Below are positions 17,397-25,791 of a stretch of DNA of 64,000 nt, piece after piece. The notes beneath the pieces are model-generated. The model saw only the letters and a list, made by a program, of their open reading frames with translations. It did not search any database and was not told the DNA's origin. Position 1 is the stretch's first letter, and every line of letters starts with the position of its first letter. The DNA is from Alistipes sp. Marseille-P5061. GTDB lineage: Bacteria; Bacteroidota; Bacteroidia; Bacteroidales; Rikenellaceae. Location of the stretch: NCBI RefSeq assembly GCF_900290115.1, contig NZ_LT985750.1, positions 450,750 through 514,749 on the forward strand, given 5' to 3'. A program made the translations under genes and the position numbers.

Positions 17397-18467
17397 CTAC
17401 GACCAGTCCTCCACGCGGCAGGGGACCGTGCAGCTGCCCGACACGCGGTGGCCGTAGCCGTCCTGCAGCGAGATGTCGAAGACGTAGGTGCCGTCGCCGT
17501 TGTTGGTTACCTTCACCTCGCCGCCGCGCAGCGACGCCTCCAACTTCCCGGTGGTCGAGAAGAACCACGTGCCGAAGTAGCCGCCGTAGGTGGGGTCATA
17601 GATGCCGCTCAGCGCGGTGTTGGGGTAGAAGTCGATGGCCGTCGAGGTGTCGACGACCGTGTAGCTGCCCGACGGAATCCCATCCGTGCTCCCGGGGGTG
17701 ACGTTGAGCGTCAGCATCAGGGCGTCCGAGGCTCCGTAGTTGACGTCCAGGTCGTAGTCCGGTCCGGCGATGATGATTGTGTAGTAGTCCGACGTGTCGG
17801 TGAAGGCTGCCCCGTAGTAGCCGGCCAGCGCCTGCGTCATGCCGCTCAGCGTGACGTCGCCCGTGAGGTTGCTCATCTGCCCCTCGTCCGAGCGGTTGAG
17901 GAACGACAGCTCGCCGACGAACGAGTAGTCGTAGTCGGAGTTGTCGCTCAGCGTCAGGTGTGCGTCGATGCAGTAGTATCCTTCGCGGAGGGCTACGGTG
18001 ACCGTTCCGCCCGTGATATCGAAGTTCTCCGAACCGCCGCCCTCGGCGTAGCGGAGCAGGTAGCTGTCGCCGTAGGCGACGTTGAGTGTGAAGGCTTCGT
18101 GGCTGTCCGACGCATAGTTGCACGTATAGGTGCCCTCGGCCAGCGTGGCGAAATCGGCATTCTCGGCCAGCGTGGTGTTGAAGTCCAGACAGAGGATATA
18201 GCCCGGACCGACGTAGTCGCCATCCGACGCGTCGTACTCCATCTTCGAGATGAAGTTAATCCAGAGGTTGCCCGTTGAGGTGCCGTAGAGGTCGCCCTTG
18301 TAGTAGGCCTCCGTCGTTACGTCCTGCGTGGGCACGAGTGTCGTTCCGTCGCCGCCGCCGTCGGGGGAGGGTGTCGGGTCGTTGTCGCCCGAATCCGAGC
18401 AGGCTGCCAGCGTGAAGCTCAGCAGCGCAATGCCCAGGAGGTGGAATAATCGAGTTGCGTTTCTCAT
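17397..18467 (-). CDS. Lipoprotein of unknown function with internal duplication
   Basis: 356 residues. Lipoprotein signal (LLSFTLAACSDSGDN, Cys22) and an Asp/Gly/Pro linker, then two beta-rich halves of about 150 residues that resemble each other: each has a YYG/YYKG opening, an LxLDFN/LTLNVTP strand, an EGTYT/SGSYTV strand and a GGTVTVALREGYY/GGEVKVTNNGDGTY strand. This points to an internal duplication of one beta-sandwich module. No known family was recognised. Monocistronic, with its own terminator and probable -7 box. Confidence 0.8.
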   Translation of the reverse strand: MRNATRLFHLLGIALLSFTLAACSDSGDNDPTPSPDGGGDGTTLVPTQDVTTEAYYKGDLYGTSTGNLWINFISKMEYDASDGDYVGPGYILCLDFNTTLAENADFATLAEGTYTCNYASDSHEAFTLNVAYGDSYLLRYAEGGGSENFDITGGTVTVALREGYYCIDAHLTLSDNSDYDYSFVGELSFLNRSDEGQMSNLTGDVTLSGMTQALAGYYGAAFTDTSDYYTIIIAGPDYDLDVNYGASDALMLTLNVTPGSTDGIPSGSYTVVDTSTAIDFYPNTALSGIYDPTYGGYFGTWFFSTTGKLEASLRGGEVKVTNNGDGTYVFDISLQDGYGHRVSGSCTVPCRVEDWS

Positions 18468-18501
18468 AAACTTAACCTTTTGTTGTTAATAAAACCAGAC
18501 A

Positions 18502-18509
18502 CAAAGGTA
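18502..18509 (-). promoter_or_regulatory. -7 box of the 17397-18467 lipoprotein gene
   Basis: TACCTTTG on the minus strand, about 30 bases before the start codon. The best -33 candidate is GTTG at 20 bases (18533-18530). Confidence 0.5.
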
Positions 18510-18646
18510 AAAAAACGGGACGAATTAGGCAACTTTCGAGTTTCGAAAGGAAACTTCCGGGACGCCTGCCGCTTCGGAAGGTGCATTTGTGGCGGTTTCG
18601 ACGAAAGGCCGCGGGACGGGGTGGTGGAAAATTCAGATTTTTTTAC

Positions 18647-18654
18647 TAACTTCG
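18647..18654 (+). promoter_or_regulatory. Candidate -7 box of efp
   Basis: TAACTTCG, a one-base variant of TAnnTTTG, 32 bases before ATG 18687. No -33 box at 19-20 bases. Confidence 0.4.
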
Positions 18655-18686
18655 CGGCGCGAATACAAACATAAAAAGATAATCCT

Positions 18687-19253
18687 ATGGCAACGACTGC
18701 AGACATCAAAATCGGCATGTGCATCGAGCTGGACGGCAAGACCTTCCAGATTGTGGACTTTCAGCATGTGAAGCCGGGCAAGGGCCCCGCTTTCGTACGT
18801 ACGAAGCTCAAGAACCTGGAGAACGGCCGCGTGGTGGACAACACCTTCACTGCAGGTGCGAAGATTGAACCCGTGCGCGTGGAGCGCCGCCCCTACCAGT
18901 TCACCTACGAGGACGACCTGGGCGCCCACTTCATGCACACCGAGACCTTCGAGGAGATCAACATCGACAAGAACCTCATCCAGAACTACGACCTGATGGC
19001 CGACGGCCAGATTGTCGAGGTGATGTTCCACACCGAGAAGGAGACGGTGCTTTCGGCCGAGCTTCCTCCGATTGTCGACATGGAGGTGACCTACACCGAG
19101 CCGGGCATCAAGGGCGATACCGCCTCGACCAACTCGCTCAAGCCGGCCGTTGTCAATACGGGTGCCACGATTCGCGTGCCGCTCTTCATCAATACGGGCG
19201 ACAAGATTCGTGTCGATACCCGCACGCGCGAGTACTACGAGCGCATCAAGTAA
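18687..19253 (+). CDS. efp: Elongation factor P
   Basis: 188 residues, standard length. EF-P relieves ribosomes stalled at polyproline stretches. The N-terminal KOW-like domain carries the tip loop HVKPGKGPAF; the residue that is modified in other bacteria corresponds to Lys32. OB domains II and III follow, ending with the signature in ATIRVPLFINTGDKIRVDTR. None of the known modification enzymes (EpmA/B, EarP) lies nearby. Monocistronic with its own terminator. Confidence 0.97.
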   Translation: MATTADIKIGMCIELDGKTFQIVDFQHVKPGKGPAFVRTKLKNLENGRVVDNTFTAGAKIEPVRVERRPYQFTYEDDLGAHFMHTETFEEINIDKNLIQNYDLMADGQIVEVMFHTEKETVLSAELPPIVDMEVTYTEPGIKGDTASTNSLKPAVVNTGATIRVPLFINTGDKIRVDTRTREYYERIK

Positions 19254-19306
19254 TTATATAGGTGCGGCATGCGTCGGAAAGCCTCCGGCGCAACCCCTTT
19301 CGAGCT

Positions 19307-19343
19307 GGCGGACGGAGCATCGTGCTCCGTCCGCCTCTGTTTT
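19307..19343 (+). terminator. efp terminator
   Basis: A perfect 13-bp stem, GGCGGACGGAGCA (19307-19319) with TGCTCCGTCCGCC (19323-19335), followed by TCTGTTTT. Confidence 0.85.
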
Positions 19344-19727
19344 CCGACAGCGGGGGCTGCCGGCTCCGGTGAGCACTGTCGTCGGGCCGGGGCGGGCAAA
19401 GCGTCCCCCTCGCCAGCTTCGACCCGGTAAAAGGCCGCCCCTCCGCAGGGACGGATGGGGGGGTAAGGCCTTGGCCATCGGCAGCAAGGGACGGACGGGG
19501 CGTAAGACCGGGAGTGTTCGGGGTTGTCGAAGGGACGGTTGGAGAAAGAGGTCCTGTGGAAGGCCGGGAACAGGTCGGGAAAGGTAGTGAACGGAGGAAG
19601 AACGGGGAGCGGACGGAGGGGTGCCGTGCAGGTGTCGGGCCGTTTGTCCGCTTTGGCCGGAAAATGTTGCGGAAAGGGAATTTTTACTCGGATGTGGACC
19701 CTTTCGGCGTTTTTTTTCGGAGGAGCT
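19344..19727. other. Gene-free, purine-rich gap
   Basis: No convincing coding sequence: the open frames here are low-complexity and match nothing. On the plus strand 19440-19640 is G/A-rich with scattered GGACGG words (for example 19450, 19491, 19540), resembling a decayed short repeat. It ends at the promoter of the next gene. Confidence 0.45.
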
Positions 19728-19758
19728 TTTGGTTTTTCAGGCGGATTGACTATATTTG
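19728..19758 (+). promoter_or_regulatory. Full-consensus promoter of the lipocalin-like lipoprotein
   Basis: TTTG (19728-19731), exactly 19 bases, TATATTTG (19751-19758). The start codon follows at 19803. Confidence 0.88.
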
Positions 19759-19802
19759 TAGGTCCGCATCCGCTGAAAACCAAATCCGGGCGGCTTTATA
19801 GT

Positions 19803-20261
19803 ATGAAAATTTGGACTAAATTCGTAATCGTGATGTTTGCCGCTTTCGCCTTGAGCAGTTGCGGCGGTAGTGATGACAACAAGGGCGGCGGTTCGCCGTC
19901 GGGCAACGACGGTATCGTCGGCGACTGGGTGCTTGCTTCGTATGCCGGGTCGCAGGAGATGGCCGAGAAGGTCTATATCCGCTTCAACGAAGGGGGTACC
20001 TTTGCACTCTATCAGAACATCAACGAGGCCGGTTATACCGAACTGACCGGCAACTACAACTATAGCGGCGGCTCGCTCAGCGGAACCTATTCCGACGGCA
20101 AGGCGTGGAAGGAGAGCTATTCGGTGAAACTTTCGGGCAGCTCGCTGACCCTCACCGAGTCCAACGGCAAGGCGGCTCAGTTCAACGCGACGACCATTCC
20201 CGACTGGGTAATGACGCGCACGGCCTTTGTCGAAATTCCGGCCGAGGAGCGCTTCCTCTAA
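19803..20261 (+). CDS. Lipocalin-like lipoprotein
   Basis: 152 residues from ATG 19803 (MKIWTKFVIVMFAAFALSSCGGSDDNKGG, lipobox Cys20 with an Asp/Gly linker). The body starts GDWVLASYAG, followed by VYIRFNEGGTFALYQ and a LTGNYNYSGGSLSGTY stretch. This is the pattern of Bacteroidetes lipocalin-like domains, which form small beta barrels. The ligand is unknown. The gene has a full-consensus promoter and its own terminator, so it is an independent unit. Confidence 0.8.
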   Translation: MKIWTKFVIVMFAAFALSSCGGSDDNKGGGSPSGNDGIVGDWVLASYAGSQEMAEKVYIRFNEGGTFALYQNINEAGYTELTGNYNYSGGSLSGTYSDGKAWKESYSVKLSGSSLTLTESNGKAAQFNATTIPDWVMTRTAFVEIPAEERFL

Positions 20262-20281
20262 CAGACAGCATCAGATGCAAC

Positions 20282-20320
20282 GAGGCGGATGTCCGGGTAC
20301 GGGCGTCCGCCTCTCTTTTT
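20282..20320 (+). terminator. Terminator of the lipocalin-like gene
   Basis: GAGGCGGA (20282-20289) pairs with TCCGCCTC (20306-20313), and TTTTT follows at 20316-20320. Confidence 0.8.
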
Positions 20321-20582
20321 GTCTCCGGAGGGGGCGTCGCTCCGTGTAGCAGTCTCTCCGAATGTCCGGGGCTCGGGACCTGCCCGGCCGGGGTCGGGAG
20401 CCCTGTTCCGTGGGGAGGCGGGTTGTTTGGCTTTGTTCCGCGGGAAGGAGAGTTGCCCGGCCGGAGCTGTCTGGGCGGGGTGAGAGGTGGCGGCTCTTCG
20501 GTTTGGCAGGACCCGAGGGTGGGTCTTGCCAGTCGTTGTCCGGTGTCGCAACAGCCGCCCGGCAGACTCTCTTGTCGGATAC

Positions 20583-20616
20583 AAAAATCCCGGTTCTGGA
20601 TGGAACCGGGATTTTT
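20583..20616 (-). terminator. Bidirectional terminator downstream of pgi
   Basis: A perfect 14-bp stem, AAAAATCCCGGTTC (20583-20596) with GAACCGGGATTTTT (20603-20616). It lies 70 bases past the pgi stop on the minus strand. The gap 20321-20582 between it and the previous terminator holds no gene. Confidence 0.8.
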
Positions 20617-20685
20617 TCGCGTGTCGCGGAGGAGCGGATTTTTTTGTTTTCGCTTTTCTTTTTTTTCCCCCCTCTCCTGGGCTGC

Positions 20686-22017
20686 CTACAGCCGGGCCTT
20701 GATGGCCTTGGTGGCCTCCTCGTAGCCGGGCTTCTCGAGCAGCGCGAACATGTTCTTCTTGTAGGCCTCGACACCGGGCTGGTCGAAGGGGTTGACCCCC
20801 AGCAGATAGCCGCTGATGCCGCACGCCTTCTCGAAGAAGTAGAGCAGGCTGCCGATGGCGTGCTCGTCGATGGCCGGAATCTCGACCCGCAGGTTGGGAA
20901 CGCCGCCGTCGAGGTGGGCCATCTGGACACCCAGCTCGGCCATGCGGTTCACCTCCGAGATGCGCTTGCCGGCCAGGTAGTTCAATCCGTCGAGGTTCTC
21001 GGCATCCGCCTCGATGTGCACCTCGTGGGCGGGCTTTGCCACCGAGATGATGGTCTCGATGAGGATGCGCTCACCCTGCTGGATGTACTGACCCATCGAG
21101 TGGAGGTCGGCCGTGAGGGTCACGCTGGCCGGGAAGAGCCCCTTGCCATCCTTGCCCTCGCTCTCGCCGTAGAGCTGCTTCCACCATTCGTTGATGTACT
21201 GCAGCCGGGGCTCGTACGAGCCGAGAATCTCGATGCGCTTGCCGCTGCGGTAGAGCTCGTTGCGCACCACGGCGTAGCGGGCCGCGGGGTTCTCGGCAAA
21301 GGGAACCTCCTCGCCCGTGGCGTGCTCCATCTCGCGGGCGCCGCGCACCAGCTCGGCGATGTTGACGCCGGCGACGGCCAGCGGCAGCAGCCCTACGGGG
21401 GTGAGCACCGAGAAGCGTCCGCCCACGTCGTCGGGGATGACGAAGGTGGGGTAGCCCTCCTTCGTGGCCAGCGTCTTGAGGGCGCCGCGAGCCTTGTCCG
21501 TCACGGCGACGATGCGCTCGGCCGCCTCACGCTTGCCGTAGCGCCGCTCGATTTCGGCCTTGATGAGCCGGAAGGCGATGGCCGGTTCGGTCGTCGTGCC
21601 CGACTTCGAGATGACGATGGCGGCAATCGAGTGGTCGCGGACCGCATCGAGCAGCTCGTAGGTGTAGTCCTCCGAGATGTTCTGCCCGGCGAAGAGTACG
21701 GTCGGCCCCTGGGGAGCCTTGTGCAGCAGACGGAAGGGGTCGCTCATCGCCTCGAGCACCGCCTTGGCGCCGAGGTACGAGCCGCCGATGCCGATGCAGA
21801 TGACCACGTCGGCCTTGGCGCGCAGCTTGGCCGCCTCGGCCTCGATGGCCTCGATGTCGGCCGCCGAAATCGACGAGGGAAGGTGCACCCACCCCAGGAA
21901 GTCGTTGCCGGCGCCCTTGCCCGAGTAGAGCAGCGCATTGGCTTCGAGCGCCGCCTTCTCCATGTCGGGAGTAATCGTGACGCCCGACTTGGTGATGTCC
22001 AGTTTTAACGCATTCAT
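20686..22017 (-). CDS. pgi: Glucose-6-phosphate isomerase
   Basis: 443 residues, the shorter bacterial PGI form. Cytoplasmic enzyme interconverting glucose-6-phosphate and fructose-6-phosphate. Signature [19 protein letters not shown] is present, along with [14 protein letters not shown] for phosphate binding and the SKSGTTTEP loop. It starts 3 bases after the gpsA stop, a tight operon that pairs glycolysis with glycerol-3-phosphate supply for lipids. It ends before a bidirectional terminator. Confidence 0.97.
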   Translation of the reverse strand: MNALKLDITKSGVTITPDMEKAALEANALLYSGKGAGNDFLGWVHLPSSISAADIEAIEAEAAKLRAKADVVICIGIGGSYLGAKAVLEAMSDPFRLLHKAPQGPTVLFAGQNISEDYTYELLDAVRDHSIAAIVISKSGTTTEPAIAFRLIKAEIERRYGKREAAERIVAVTDKARGALKTLATKEGYPTFVIPDDVGGRFSVLTPVGLLPLAVAGVNIAELVRGAREMEHATGEEVPFAENPAARYAVVRNELYRSGKRIEILGSYEPRLQYINEWWKQLYGESEGKDGKGLFPASVTLTADLHSMGQYIQQGERILIETIISVAKPAHEVHIEADAENLDGLNYLAGKRISEVNRMAELGVQMAHLDGGVPNLRVEIPAIDEHAIGSLLYFFEKACGISGYLLGVNPFDQPGVEAYKKNMFALLEKPGYEEATKAIKARL

Positions 22018-22020
22018 ATC

Positions 22021-23028
22021 TCAGATAAGTTTAGAAGTCAGTTCCTGCATCAGCCGGCGGGGCGAAGCTCCGTTGTAGAGCACCTCGTGGACCATCTCGG
22101 CGATGGGCATCTCGACGCCGTGGCGCGTGTTGATGTGGCGGATGCACTCCGAAGCGAAGTAGCCCTCGGCGACCATCGTCATCTCGTTCAGGGCGCTCTT
22201 CACCGTGCAGCCGTGGCCGATGAGCAGCCCCAGCCGGCGGTTGCGGCTGTAGACCGAGTAGCAGGTCACCAGCAGGTCGCCCAGATAGGCCGAGGCGTGG
22301 GTGTTGCGCGGTGCGGGGTAGCTCTCTTCGAGAAAACGGTCCATCTCCATGGCGCTGTTCGAGATGAGCACCGCCAGGAAGTTGTCGCCGTAGCCCAGCC
22401 CCACGGCGATGCCCACCGCCAGGGCGTAGATGTTCTTCAGGATGGCTGCATATTCGATGCCATAGAGGTCGGTCGAGTAGCTCAGCCGGATGTACGACGT
22501 GGCGAACATGGCGCCCAGCCGCCGGGCGTTCTCCTCGTCGGCGCAGACGGCCGTCAGGTAGGAGAGTTTGCCGCGCGAGACCTCCTCGGCGTGCGAGGGG
22601 CCCGTGACGATGCCGATTTGGCGGTAGGAGAGCCCGTAGTGGTCGTGGATGTACTCCACGACGGTCTGGTAGTCGCCCGGAACGATGCCCTTGATGGCCG
22701 AGACCACGAACTTGTCGCGCAGCGGTACGGTCAGCGGCGCCAGAAAATCCTTGAGATAGGCCGACGGAGTGGCCAGAATGACCACGTCGGCGGCGGCAAC
22801 CACCTCGTCGAGGTTGTCCGACGGTGCGATGCGCGTCGTGTCGAACTCCACGTCGCTCAGATAGCGGGGGTTGCGCCCTTCGGTGCGCAGCGATTCAAGC
22901 ACCTCGGGGTTGCGTACGTACCATCCGGTGCGGAGGTTGTTTTCGGTGAGCAGGCGGACGATGGCCGTCGCCCAGCTGCCGTACCCGATGACGGCGCAGC
23001 GGGCCTCGTGTCCGATTGGGTGTTCCAT
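22021..23028 (-). CDS. gpsA: Glycerol-3-phosphate dehydrogenase [NAD(P)+]
   Basis: 335 residues. It reduces dihydroxyacetone phosphate to sn-glycerol-3-phosphate, the backbone of phospholipids. The Rossmann motif reads VIGYGSWATA; the family more often has GxGxxGTA, so the W in the loop is a variant that occurs in Bacteroidetes. SAIKGIVPG and the VTGPSHAEEVSRG segment are typical, and the catalytic Lys lies in AAILKNIYALAVGI. First gene of gpsA-pgi, divergent from mreB. Confidence 0.95.
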   Translation of the reverse strand: MEHPIGHEARCAVIGYGSWATAIVRLLTENNLRTGWYVRNPEVLESLRTEGRNPRYLSDVEFDTTRIAPSDNLDEVVAAADVVILATPSAYLKDFLAPLTVPLRDKFVVSAIKGIVPGDYQTVVEYIHDHYGLSYRQIGIVTGPSHAEEVSRGKLSYLTAVCADEENARRLGAMFATSYIRLSYSTDLYGIEYAAILKNIYALAVGIAVGLGYGDNFLAVLISNSAMEMDRFLEESYPAPRNTHASAYLGDLLVTCYSVYSRNRRLGLLIGHGCTVKSALNEMTMVAEGYFASECIRHINTRHGVEMPIAEMVHEVLYNGASPRRLMQELTSKLI

Positions 23029-23051
23029 GCGGTCGGTTGTTGTTTGCCATA

Positions 23052-23082
23052 CAAAAGTAAATAAAAAAAACTTAATAAAAAA
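23052..23082 (-). promoter_or_regulatory. gpsA-pgi promoter
   Basis: TTTT (23082-23079), 19 bases, TACTTTTG (23059-23052). The -33 box has one mismatch to TTTG. Confidence 0.6.
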
Positions 23083-23106
23083 TGTAAAAATCCCCCTGCT
23101 TTTTGC

Positions 23107-23114
23107 TACCTTTG
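23107..23114 (+). promoter_or_regulatory. -7 box of the mre operon
   Basis: TACCTTTG, perfect -7 box, with a leader of about 90 bases to ATG 23208. The -33 position reads GTAA, so recognition may need more than the core elements. Confidence 0.6.
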
Positions 23115-23207
23115 TCCGTGTATATGCTCCTGGGGAGGCGTGCCCCGGGAATTTTTACGGATACGAACTCTTACCTGTTTGACAATAAGAAAGTTGAGCG
23201 AATAAAT

Positions 23208-24227
23208 ATGGGAATGTTTTCTTTGACACAGGAGTTGGCCATCGACCTCGGAACGGCCAATACGCTGATAATCTATAACGGCAAGGTCGTGGTGGACGAG
23301 CCCTCCATCGTGGCCCTCGACGTGCACACCGGCAAGGTGGTCGCCATCGGTCATCAGGCCCGCCAGATGCACGAGAAGACCAATCCGAACATCAAGACCA
23401 TCCGTCCGCTCAAGGACGGCGTGATTGCCGACTTCAACGCCACGGAGCTCATGCTGCGCGGCATGATTAAGAAGGTGAAGACCTCGGGCAGCCTCTTCGC
23501 CCCCTCGCTGCGGATGGTCATCTGCATCCCGTCGGGTTCGACCAACGTCGAGATTCGCGCCGTGCGCGACTCGGCCGAGCATGCCGGCGGCCGCGAGGTC
23601 TACATGATTTACGAGCCGATGGCCGCGGCGCTGGGCGCCGGACTCGACGTTGAGGCCCCCGAAGGAAACATGGTCATCGACATCGGCGGCGGTACGTCGG
23701 AGATTGCCTGCATCTCGCTCGGCGGCATCGTCTGCTCGGAGTCCATCAACGTGGCCGGCGACGTCTTCACGAGCGACATCCAGAGCTACGTCCGCCAGCA
23801 GCACAACATCCGCATCGGCGAGCGTACGGCCGAGGCCATCAAGTGCGCCATCGGTGCCGCAGTCTCCGACCTGGAGGAGGAGCCCGAGGACTTCGTCGTG
23901 ACGGGTCCCAACATGCTGACGGCCCTGCCGCAGACCGTATCGCTCAGCTACCGCGAAATCGCCTATGCGCTCGAGAAGTCGCTGACGAAAATCGACGCGG
24001 CGCTGATGACTGTCCTCGAGTCGATGCCCCCCGAGCTCTATGCCGACATCGTGAAGAACGGCATCTACCTGGCCGGCGGCGGCGCCCTCATCAAGGGGCT
24101 CGACCGTCGTCTGAGCGAAAAGACGGGCATTCCGTTCCACATCGCCGAGGACCCGCTGCGCGCCATTGCACGCGGTACGGGCATCGCGCTCAAGAACATC
24201 AACCGCTTCTCGTTCCTCATGCGGTAA
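23208..24227 (+). CDS. mreB: Rod shape-determining protein MreB
   Basis: 339 residues from ATG 23208 (MGMFSLTQELAIDLGTANTLI). Actin-like ATPase that forms membrane-bound filaments guiding sidewall peptidoglycan synthesis. The phosphate-1 loop DLGTANT, phosphate-2 DIGGGTSEIA and the adenosine motif LAGGGALIKGL are present. A further in-frame ATG at 23103 lies inside the promoter and is rejected. First gene of mreB-mreC-mreD-PBP2-rodA. Confidence 0.97.
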   Translation: MGMFSLTQELAIDLGTANTLIIYNGKVVVDEPSIVALDVHTGKVVAIGHQARQMHEKTNPNIKTIRPLKDGVIADFNATELMLRGMIKKVKTSGSLFAPSLRMVICIPSGSTNVEIRAVRDSAEHAGGREVYMIYEPMAAALGAGLDVEAPEGNMVIDIGGGTSEIACISLGGIVCSESINVAGDVFTSDIQSYVRQQHNIRIGERTAEAIKCAIGAAVSDLEEEPEDFVVTGPNMLTALPQTVSLSYREIAYALEKSLTKIDAALMTVLESMPPELYADIVKNGIYLAGGGALIKGLDRRLSEKTGIPFHIAEDPLRAIARGTGIALKNINRFSFLMR

Positions 24228-24406
24228 CGGGAAGACGCTCCCGGGGCGGGCCGTGCCGCGAGGCGGCGGGGTGTGCCGGACGGGTGCACGGGAAAATGCG
24301 GACCGCAGAGCCGCTTCCGAATGGGGCGTCGCTGTAACCTGCTTAGGGTCAAACCTATGGATTGCGGGCAATTGCTGTCCGCAATCTTGATTAAAACGAC
24401 GGAACC
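24228..24406 (+). other. mreB-mreC spacer with an imperfect hairpin
   Basis: ATTGCGG (24361-24367) can pair with CCGCAAT (24379-24385), and a GCAATTGC palindrome sits between. This could act as an attenuator or a processing site inside the operon. No gene is seen. Confidence 0.35.
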
Positions 24407-25270
24407 TTGCATAAACTTTTGGCCTTCATACGGAGCATCTACGTAGTGCTGCTCTTCCTGCTGCTGGAGGGTCTTGCCGTGCGCTACTACGCCCACTCGA
24501 CGGCCTACACTCAGGCCCGCCTGCTTTCGCGTTCGAATCAGGTCGTGGGGAGCGTACAGGGATTCTTCGCCGGCATCCGCCACTACTTCACGCTGGGGGG
24601 CGAGAACCGCCGCCTGCTCGACCGCGTCGTCGAGCTTGAAACGCGTCTGGCCCGCTACGAGGCGGCCGACGAGCAGGCGTGGCAGGCCTCCTGCGTCGAT
24701 TCGCTGCCCAAGTCGCCCTACCGGCTGATGACGGCGCGCGTGGTCTCCAATACAGTCAACCGCCGCCGCAACCTCATCACGCTCGACAAGGGGCTGCGCG
24801 ACGGCGTGGTGCCCGACATGGCCGTCCTCTCGTCGGACGGTGCGATGGCGGGTTACGTCATCGACTGCTCGGAGCACTATTCGGTGGCCATGTCGGCGCT
24901 CAACACCTCGTTCCGCGCCAGCGGAAAGCTCGATGGCGAGGAGTACTTCGGCTCGATTTACTGGGACGGCCGGAACCAGTACGAGGTGGTGATGGACGAA
25001 CTCTCGAAGTATGCCGACCCGCAGCCCGGACGCGAGGTTGTCTCGACGGGCTTCTCGGAGTACTTCCCCGCCGACATCCTCATCGGATGGGTTGAGCAGG
25101 CCGAGCTGGACGACACGAAGACCACCTACCGGGTGCGGGTGCGTCTGGCGGCCGAGATTTCGAGCCTTTCGGATGTGATTCTGGTCGAAAACACCTCGCT
25201 TGCCGAGACGCGCCGTCTGCGTGAGAGCGAGCGTGTCAAACAACAAAACGAACGAAACGAACGCGAATAG
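24407..25270 (+). CDS. mreC: Rod shape-determining protein MreC
   Basis: 287 residues beginning at TTG 24407; an in-frame TAA at 24392 blocks any earlier start and no ATG lies near, so a rare TTG start is used. One N-terminal membrane helix (about 8-26), a coiled coil (about 60-85, ENRRLLDRVVELETRLARYEA) and two beta domains characterise MreC. It scaffolds the elongasome in the periplasm, linking MreB and MreD to PBP2. The charged C-terminus (RLRESERVKQQNERNERE) may be flexible. It is followed by mreD after 2 bases. Confidence 0.93.
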   Translation: MHKLLAFIRSIYVVLLFLLLEGLAVRYYAHSTAYTQARLLSRSNQVVGSVQGFFAGIRHYFTLGGENRRLLDRVVELETRLARYEAADEQAWQASCVDSLPKSPYRLMTARVVSNTVNRRRNLITLDKGLRDGVVPDMAVLSSDGAMAGYVIDCSEHYSVAMSALNTSFRASGKLDGEEYFGSIYWDGRNQYEVVMDELSKYADPQPGREVVSTGFSEYFPADILIGWVEQAELDDTKTTYRVRVRLAAEISSLSDVILVENTSLAETRRLRESERVKQQNERNERE

Positions 25271-25272
25271 CC

Positions 25273-25791
25273 ATGTACAGAACATTGCCCTATGTCGCCC
25301 TGTTTGCCGTTTCGGCACTGCTCCAGGTCTTCCTGTTCGACAACCTGGCCATCAGCGTCTACCTCAATCCGCTCATATACGTCGCCTTCATCATCCTGCT
25401 GCCGCTCGACATTCCGCCCGTCGTGCTGCTGCTGCTCGGACTGCTGACGGGGGTGACGATGGACTGGGCTACGGACGGTGCGGGGCTCAACACCGCCGCC
25501 ACGCTGCCCGTGGCGCTGCTGCGTCCGGCCCTCATTGACTCGTTTTACGGCCATGAGAACGCCCGCGAGGGGGGCATCCCCTCGGTGGCCCGCTTCGGCT
25601 CGCGCCGCTTCCTGGAGTACCTGGTGACGATGGTGGCCGTACACCACGCCCTCTTCTTTCTGCTCGAGTCGCTCTCGTGGAGCCATCTGCTGCATACGGT
25701 GGTGCGCATTGCGGTGAGCGGCGCCGTATCGGTGGGCTTCATCTGGCTCATCGCCCGCATATTCACCTCGAAACTCTCCGTACGCGTATGA
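25273..25791 (+). CDS. mreD: Rod shape-determining protein MreD
   Basis: 172 residues with about five to six hydrophobic segments and little else, as expected of MreD, an inner-membrane partner of MreC. Recognition rests on size, the VFLFDNL opening segment, and position between mreC and PBP2. Its stop codon overlaps the PBP2 start in an ATGA junction, so translation of the two is probably coupled. Confidence 0.88.
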   Translation: MYRTLPYVALFAVSALLQVFLFDNLAISVYLNPLIYVAFIILLPLDIPPVVLLLLGLLTGVTMDWATDGAGLNTAATLPVALLRPALIDSFYGHENAREGGIPSVARFGSRRFLEYLVTMVAVHHALFFLLESLSWSHLLHTVVRIAVSGAVSVGFIWLIARIFTSKLSVRV

